Part shown: piece by piece, positions 57,401 through 64,000 of the stretch
How positions within the stretch are numbered: the stretch's first letter is position 1
Layout of the letters: every line of letters starts with the position of its first letter
DNA from: Oreohelix idahoensis
Lineage: Eukaryota > Mollusca > Gastropoda > Stylommatophora > Oreohelicidae
DNA: 64,000 nt
Assembly: GCA_024509875.1 (NCBI GenBank)
Contig: JAMPIV010012274.1
Coordinates: forward strand, 62,001-126,000
Direction of reading: 5' to 3'
Notes under the pieces: generated by a model
What the model saw: the letters and a program-made list of their open reading frames with translations, nothing else
Told to the model about the DNA's origin: nothing
Database searches by the model: none
Program-made: the position numbers and the translations under genes

Positions 57401-58391
57401 TCTTTTATGTCTTTCTAAGGCCTGGTATCGTTTTTTTATTTCCTACAAACGCTTCAATTAAAATATTTTCTCTCCTATTCCCTTTCGTACGGCATTTCCA
57501 AAAAAGATCGGTCGTTAACCTTAATTTTTTTCTTTTATTTTAAACTACCTTATCGGACGTTAACCTTACGGCGCCACGTCACATTGCGTGTGTGTATATA
57601 TATCGTCTGCTAAAACCAGTGTGTGAATATATGTCCAGAACGCGGGCGGGTCGAGAAAACGGGGTCTAAATTCAAAGCCAACGCTGCAAAGTGTATAATG
57701 TTAAACCGCGGCAAATCGTTTAGGCCCTTACTTCGGTATGCAAATTGAACGTGCGGTGGAATTTGTTTTAATATCAGGAACTGAGAACATCTCCAATACT
57801 AGTTCCAATAAAGACAAACTATTGAAGTCATGATGACAAATACCAACAGAGCTTGAACAAAACAAAACCAGTATTACCTCATATTACTACAACACAACTG
57901 ACACACATAGGATACTTTTAATAATATATGTCACTACAATATTCATATTGATAAATTCTGTACATATAACTTGTAATTAAAATTGATTGTGATTCCTGGT
58001 TCCTTTGTATTTGAATCAGGACACATATTCATTCATGACAGCAATGAATACATATTGTTATTTGAAAAGTTATCAGTGACTCCTTTAAGATATCCTTGTA
58101 GAGTGTTTTATGTATGTGAGTGTCACAGTGTTGTCAAGTGTAGTGGAATAAATTAAATTGTTTATCTGTCTGTTGTTGTTTTGACTTACACTTCATCATA
58201 CACATACCCTAGACACATAACGTAATCATCACACTACTCCAGAATAATTCTGACTGAGATATAAATATATGTGGCAGCAAGTAAGGTTATCTATAATACA
58301 CTACTCTTATTAGATATAGATACCTTCACAGCTGATCTCAGTCAGTACACTAAGTCCCCTATAAATATTTATAACATCTCACTTCACCACA
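54462..58391 (+). mobile_element. Solo LTR related to retrotransposon C, with CACAT TSD, itself interrupted
   Basis: Starts TGTCGTGGAATATTC and ends CACTTCACCACA, clearly aligned with the element C LTR over 54462-55655 and 57755-58391 (many substitutions and small indels, so older). TSD CACAT at 54457-54461 and 58392-58396. No internal region. Between the aligned parts sits another LTR at 55704-57742. Confidence 0.92.
55704..57742 (-). mobile_element. LTR-like insert inside the solo LTR, minus strand
   Basis: Contains GAGGTCAGCTATGCAAGTCC and CTTCCACCACGACCTCAC in the same order and spacing as the 26216 and 58712 minus-strand LTRs. 2039 bp. A 5-bp match AATTG flanks it (55699-55703 and 57743-57747). 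The left end has one extra T before TGTGGTG, so the exact boundary is uncertain. Confidence 0.6.
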
Positions 58392-58711
58392 CACATCATT
58401 AATACAATAATCCCATATATGAATGATACAGTCACAAAAACGAGCATACAGCTCGGCTTCCAAATACAGACTCGAGCGCTCAGCTCGGCTGTCAAACACC
58501 GAATCCCCCAGTCACACCAGACTTGTATTCACTACATGCTTTCTCCCAACGCATGCACAAGTCCCCCCATGTTGACATAAAGTCAGACATTAACTCAGTA
58601 GCTGAGTTACACTTAAACAAGTGTTTACAACAGTTCAGTGACCCTTAACACCAATCACTATCATCATTCATACTCACGAAAATGTTCTGTGATAAGTAAC
58701 TACTAACAAAG

Positions 58712-61026
58712 TGTAGTGGATTTGATGGTATTGTATGATTGTGATATTACCTAGTGTGATGCATGAGGTCAGCTGTGAAGGCTCCTGAGATAAATGTAGC
58801 TGTGAATTTACAGAAGGCCCTTCTTGCTACCACTACGACCTCACACCTTTTTTTTTTTTTACTAATGAATGTGGCTACGTTAAAATTCTAGGGTACTGAT
58901 ATGTAATGTGTTGTGGTAGTTTACATACACACACACAGATATTTAATAAGTCTAATAATATTAATAAAATGTTATAACACACTGAACTAACTCAAGCTGT
59001 GTAAAATTTTGATAGTAAATTTTCTTTAAGTTTATTTGTTCTGAACCAAGGTTTTATTTTGGTCAGAACATATGAAAGGTTTTGAAATTAGGAATGAAAT
59101 GCATGAATATATGGCATAATAAATGAAAGGTGTGTACATATGTATTTTACAAGACTAGTTAATATTACTACTGTTTATAGTTGTAATTTATCTGGGAGAA
59201 CGATTAATGGATGTGCTGTTGGGGTGGCCTCATCACTCCCTGTCTATGGCGACTAAACATTGTCCATTTTATTGATGGGAATATAGTTGGTGTGTTAGAA
59301 AATAAGTTGAGTTGGTGAATGTCCAGCAGGCCAGACGCTCACGTATCTTGAATGAGTAGTTCTGGTGCTGGAATCTGGTGGCCCCACCTCTCCGTGCTTG
59401 GGGGCAATATAAGGATGCTCTGCCAAAATATTAAACTGCACGGGTCCACTCTTGTATTATTCAACACATCCTTTGACACCACTTGGTGCCAAATAAAAAA
59501 AACTCACAGTTCTGAAATAAAAGTATTGGTCATGTGTCAGAATTCCATCCTCTAAACCATTTCTGCACACAACTCTACACACAACAACACCACATAGACG
59601 GGGTCAGATCTCTCTGACCATACAGCACATCTTACCAAGTTGGTTTCACATAGGATAAGTTCCCCCAGACTACATATTCTGAAATATGTTCATTAGCTTC
59701 TTGCCATAGAATAGGATAGGTGATATGTTCCACTGATCTCAACACTTGATCCGCCCTTCATAATCCTTGCTGGAGTTTATGTATTTTGTTTGTCTCTAGA
59801 CCCTGAACTGGGGCGGGGGGTCTAGAGCGAATCCTTACTTGTTGTAAGGGATAGATTTTGATATGGCAGTATCAAATCACTCGAAACCTTAAACAAATAT
59901 TAAAATGTACAAAGAAATACTTTCAGTCTTACCAGAATTATGAATAGAGAACACAGTTATATGCTAGCAAAACTCAACTGAGCTGCTGGCTCTAGTATGG
60001 CGTCCCTCTAAATATTTCAATTAGCTTCTGGGAAATACACCACTGAATAATTACTGTGTCTACTACTGGACAACTTATGATGAATGGCAAAAATGCGCGT
60101 CTGAGCGCCGATAATATGTTTATCTGTGGCCAATCACCGCCTTTTTTTCTTTTCAAATTCAAACCTCCTACCAAAAGTCAATTCAGTCATACCTCAGTCA
60201 AGTATGTATTATTGTCTGTTGGTCCGTCTGTCTCTACTTGCGATTCACAAAAAAACACAATTGTTTTTTTTAACCAACTCTGCCGTCCCCTACACAATTT
60301 TGCCTTTAAAGTTATTTTTAGCCACAATTCTCCACCACATTCCCTCTCTTTCATTCCAACTGGATTTTAGCACTTGAGTCTCAAGGCTGCAGTTATTGAA
60401 AATTAGTGACATTTTTTGTTTCAATGCAGTCGCTCGCTGATATGAACAACACAGTCTTTTGTCAATATCTTTCTTATTATCTATCCGTCTGTATAAATGA
60501 AAGCATATTATTTCACTGCTCAAGATGGGCCGTCAGGCCAGCTAGGTTTTATATTCCTAACATTATTATTAAGAAAAAGTTACTTTTCAAGGTTAGTTGG
60601 TTTTTTGAAATATTTTCGAGCATCTTCTGTAATGCGTTTGCCGCTGAATTCAAATAAACGGACTAAGTTATCGCAAAAGCGTCCAAGAAATGACTGTTGC
60701 GTATAATAGCTAGGGTCCCTTTTGTCGATTTCTTTACCTTGTATCAACTTGGGGACGTGAATTTTTTTCCTTTCCCCACCAATTGCTTCTTTTTAGCCTT
60801 GCTAGTTTCAAGCACGTGTTCAGTCATATTTTTTCCTTTTGATCTTCGTTCTCATCCCGTTCCAAGGGTAAATGTTTTGCCTTCACGTCTAACAAGTTAG
60901 TTTCCATGGCGGGTGGTGACCCGCGGCGTGGGCGATCATGTATTCTAGTAGCTTACGCATTATTTTTATCCCTACATTTTATCTTTGGAGATATTTTAAC
61001 GTTGTATCACGGTTAATTTTATCACA
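58712..61026 (-). mobile_element. Solo LTR, minus strand, with CAAAG TSD
   Basis: In LTR sense TGTGATAAAATTAACC...ATCCACTACA, 2315 bp. TSD CAAAG at 58707-58711 and 61027-61031. It shares ATGAGGTCAGCTGTGAAGG and the CTACCACTACGACCTCA word with the 26216-28547 LTR. Longest frames inside (59992-60906) are anonymous. Solo LTR of the same broad family. Confidence 0.82.
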
Positions 61027-61031
61027 CAAAG

Positions 61032-61500
61032 TCAGAACAAGACAGAGTAGGAAAAGAAATGTCCATTATTGAATACGGCAAATTCAGACAGGAAGAGTGG
61101 ACAAGGACAGAACAATTGTTATCGACAGCAATGGTTCTTCAGCTATGACCAGCCTAGGCAAGTTAGAGACAGCACTTAGATGCAGATAGACAGCGACTTA
61201 GACATAGAATGAAAGCAGGGAGATGAGTCGCAATCACACAGATGTTTGAAGCTGCAAATAAATGTTTGAATTTTCCTTGTCATTGCTGTCAGCGTGATGT
61301 CCCTCGCCGACTTGAGTCATCATCCATCAGAGTTTGTGAGCTGTTGTTTTTTTTTGTTTTTTTGTGAGATTAGATAGTCATACCATCTCCATCAAAATAA
61401 CCTGTCTGCTGGAGGGTAGTGATACGAATGTACACTAATACGATCAACACAACTATCAACACGCACGGCAATATGCATATTTCCTGTGTTCCATACACAG
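61032..61500. other. No gene seen
   Basis: Anonymous spacer with a T-run (61344-61362). Nothing recognised. Confidence 0.4.
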
Positions 61501-61829
61501 TTAAGGGGAGGTTTAACCCTCAAAAATGAAGAATGTCATTGAAAATATCAAATTTTAGATATATATTGCACTGGAAAGTACATTCATTTGCCCACATTTC
61601 TGAATGTTTATTTTCACTAAAACCTTTGTGGATGATTTTATATAAATTTTTAAAGTATGTCAGGTAAGTGTATTTTTACATAATTATATATGCAAAATAT
61701 ACAAATTGATATATCTTCGCTTCTAATGCATTGATTTTAATTTTCGGTATTCATTTCTCTGAAGCAAACAGAATTAAAGTTTTTCAAACATAGTTTCATG
61801 TGTAAAAATAATTTTGACTGGCTAATTTT

Positions 61830-62370
61830 TATTAACCATGGGGTCCTTTGATGGGTCGTCCAAATAATAACGTGGCTGAAGGTATTCCAGTAGAGTGGTA
61901 GGGTACCTCCTTATACGCAAATAAAGCTGCAGGTAAGAACGAATCACAGGATTCTGGTTCCTCCTGTGCGAGCTTCCGTAAAATTGTAAGTAGAGTCCCG
62001 TTATATCGTTCCACTTATCCATTTGATTGTGGATGATAAAATGTGTGGACGAGTATAGTTTTAAAAATACTAAAAACTTCCTCCATCAGTTTCCCTCTGA
62101 ACTGTGAATCATTGTCAGTTAATATCTGATAAAAGTTAGTTGCTTATCCTTTACAGGACGTGGCAATCAACTCCAGCTTTTATTGGCTGTTTGTGATTTT
62201 TCTAGGCAATTTTTTCATTCAGTAGTTAATATCTGATAAGGGTATCATAATCTTGTGATTATTGAGAGCAAAGCCTCTCCTACATGTACTGAGTCTGCTG
62301 AAGGTAGGGCAATCGCTTCCCCCCACATAGTACATGTCTACCAGAGAAAGGATGTATTTTTTTGGAAACT
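61830..62370 (-). pseudogene. Ty3/Gypsy integrase catalytic-core fragment
   Basis: On the minus strand: KYILSLVD near 62360, ALPSAD near 62295, ILTDNDSQF around the second catalytic Asp (62123-62097), YHPQSNG then VERYNGTL around the catalytic Glu (62040-62000), and LLFGRPIKGP near 61850. A TAA-type stop follows the SNG triplet, and another lies near 62250. A 91-bp insert at 62133-62223 splits it. It is unrelated to the integrase scraps of element C by position and orientation. Confidence 0.88.
62133..62223 (+). mobile_element. 91-bp mini-insert with 16-bp TSD (repeat T, copy 2)
   Basis: AGTTAATATCTGATAA is present at 62117-62132 and 62224-62239. The insert is the same sequence as 39854-39945. 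Removing it joins the integrase frame across the site. The long TSD implies LINE-type target-primed integration of a very short RNA. Confidence 0.88.
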
Positions 62371-63079
62371 GACGAAAAGCGCATACAGTCTGCTGAAATG
62401 AAGAATTTAATTAAAAGTAAGCTGCGAAGTATGACACAGCCCATGGAATCAATAAAGAAAAATACTAGAGATGATTCCTACATAGCAGGGGGGTACTGAG
62501 ATGAGTAAATGTTGTGTAAAAGTGTAATTCCACCCTTTTTTCTTAATTTTCTCAAAACATCATTTTTCACACAAATGTGGACACGTTGCCCATAATTTTT
62601 CAAAACCTATTAGTGATACAGCAGTAAATTTTGGGCCACATGCTGTACACATAGTGCTTATAAAAATAAACTAAAATAAAGGATATATGTTAACAAACTA
62701 CAAAACTGTTAAGAAATAGCTAAGATACCCCCCTTAAAAATTTCAACTATTTTTTGATTGGTATGTTAAATTCCAAAAAAATTCAGATATCAAACCAGTC
62801 AAAATTGTTTTAGTATAAAATAATTATCATATATTAACAAATGAAATAGCCAAATTTTATAACTCAACATTTGAGATATCTTGGGCAACAAAATACCCAA
62901 AAAAAAAAGCTAAAATTTGCCCTTTTTCCACCGTTTTTACCCCATAGACCGCAAGTTTTCAATATATACCTCAATGTTTTGTATTTTTTTTTCAGTCATT
63001 TTGCTTGTATAAATGACCAGATATAGCTATTAACTTATAATTCTGTGTTTTTCATTTTGGGGGTTTAACCTCCCCTTAA

Positions 63080-63340
63080 ATAGAGAGGTAATTATTTCAA
63101 ATGCTTTTTGGGTAACTTTTTAAAAATTTCATAGCTCAGGATGTCCTGTCCTGTGACAGAATGGGACGACCCTTCTCGATCTCTTTTTCACTACTGCAGT
63201 ATCAGCTACATTTTTGTACTGATTTTAATTGCGTGCTTTAAATTGTCGCCCTTTCTTTCTTTCTCTGCTATGTGTAGCAGATATTTTGTATTTTCATTCT
63301 TACACTCCCTTCAGTATATTTTGTCTTGTCTGTTTAGCTG
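63080..63340. other. No gene seen
   Basis: Short spacer with an anonymous hydrophobic frame (63141-63359). Nothing recognised. Confidence 0.3.
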
Positions 63341-63359
63341 CCCATCCCTGCTGAGATAG

Positions 63360-64000
63360 TAGACAAGTGATGCAATTGAAACGACAGGCATATTCTCGTG
63401 TACCCAACCTTGGCCGCTACCGATTAACACGAAAAGCGCCCAGCGAATGTGTTTAATTGCTGATAAGGTCAGACTGCGCTCATCGCAAAGCTGGTAATAC
63501 GAGATGACACATTTTGGACAGACAGGACTGACAAGATTACTTTCGATAAAGTAATAAGATGTTACATCTTACACATATTGCTGAGAGAGTTTACCGCAAT
63601 GTTTATGAGTTGGTACACAAGGCATCGGAGGTTTGTTTGTCATATATGGGAAACGTGAACTTTGCATCAAGCGCAAAATTATTCCATGTCGGAGTATTTT
63701 GAAATTACCCAACCCAACATTTTTTGTTTGAATTGATTGGAGCCCTGAGCAGCTCCATAACAAACAGATGCGGGGGTAGCACAGGAATATAACCTGACGC
63801 GTTTTAGAGTTTAGACACTGTGAGATTCACGCTTGCCAAGACAAAACCAGACCATGCCAGAGTGAAGCCTAGAATTCAGAATTTCCATTTTCAGACTGGA
63901 CTTTGTGGAACAACATTGAAGGACTTACATAGCCCAGGAAAACCATTTTAATAAGGAAGGCTGAGGAAACTGAAACACACGGAGCCATAGAGGGAATTAT
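63360..64000 (+). repeat. Dispersed repeat family R, copy 3, cut by the window end
   Basis: 63790-63990 aligns by eye with 31140-31325: GA.ATTCAC.C then AAGAC...ACCAG, TTCCATTTT, GGACTT, CCCAGGAAA and CTGAAACACA in order. The window ends before the part corresponding to 31600-31700. Confidence 0.45.

Larger units (their letters stand above)
54282..58692 (-). repeat. Direct repeat / candidate LTR G, right copy, split by a solo LTR
   Basis: 54282-54461 and 58397-58692 are the two halves of the same 476-bp repeat; the break is exactly the CACAT target site of the solo LTR at 54462-58391. The outer end reads CTGTGATAAG instead of CTGTGACA, so this end is mutated or truncated. Confidence 0.75.
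61505..63075. mobile_element. TTAA-flanked inverted-repeat element (MITE-like), 1571 bp
   Basis: TTAA at 61501-61504 and 63076-63079. Inverted ends: left GGGGAGGTTTAACCCTCAAA, right (inward) GGGGAGGTTAAACCCCCAAA, continuing with AATGAA on both sides, about 26 bp with few mismatches. The interior is very AT-rich and codes for no transposase. TTAA targets point to piggyBac-type mobilisation, but the ends differ from the 5793 element. A Gypsy integrase fragment lies inside. Confidence 0.8.

Overview
The window looks like gene-poor, transposon-saturated DNA from an invertebrate animal. The evidence is spliceosomal-type signals, tRNA- and snRNA-derived SINEs, several non-LTR retrotransposon types, Ty3/Gypsy and piggyBac elements, long (CT)n tracts, minisatellites and overall AT-rich composition. 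A lophotrochozoan such as a mollusc is my best guess, but nothing seen fixes the phylum. I found no convincing host protein-coding gene. Almost every long open frame belongs to a mobile element, intact or decayed.

Layout. 1-3.8 kb: a decayed Ty3/Gypsy element (gag, protease, RT, RNase H) carrying two later insertions, each with a target-site duplication (TSD). 3.9-16.8 kb: a three-layer nest. A LINE copy (3.9-5.5 kb, tail at 16.6-16.8 kb) was split by a complete LTR retrotransposon (5548-16642, TSD ATGGC). The 5' LTR of that element was then split by a nearly intact piggyBac transposon (5793-8560, TTAA target). The LTR element is the most unusual object here. Integrase pieces lie upstream of RT-RNase H, the Gmr1-like, Copia-type order. 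It lacks a recognisable protease and integrase catalytic core, yet its two LTRs are almost identical.

16.8-21.9 kb is mostly non-coding with homopolymer runs, short tandem repeats and a 234-bp inverted-repeat element with a tRNA-like centre. 21.9-25.0 kb is a LINE on the minus strand with endonuclease and RT. 26.2-28.5 kb is a minus-strand solo LTR related to the 5.5-16.6 kb element. 29.6-42.4 kb holds LINE tails, SINEs, minisatellites (37, 33, 22, ~58 and 43 bp units) and a ~1 kb dispersed repeat. 43.8-49.9 kb holds LINE fragments and a long RNase H-bearing LINE on the minus strand. 50.9-51.6 kb contains three copies of a poly(A) retroposon, one of which starts with the 5' end of U2 snRNA. 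53.1-61.0 kb is a second LTR nest: a 476-bp direct-repeat element, a solo LTR inside one repeat, another LTR inside that solo LTR, and a further solo LTR beside it. 61.5-63.1 kb is a TTAA-flanked inverted-repeat element containing a Gypsy integrase fragment, itself interrupted by a 91-bp insert with a 16-bp TSD.

The genes do not form a pathway. They record successive insertions, and many events can be ordered from TSDs read directly in the sequence. Calls rest on reading the bases and the conceptual proteins; no database search was possible.
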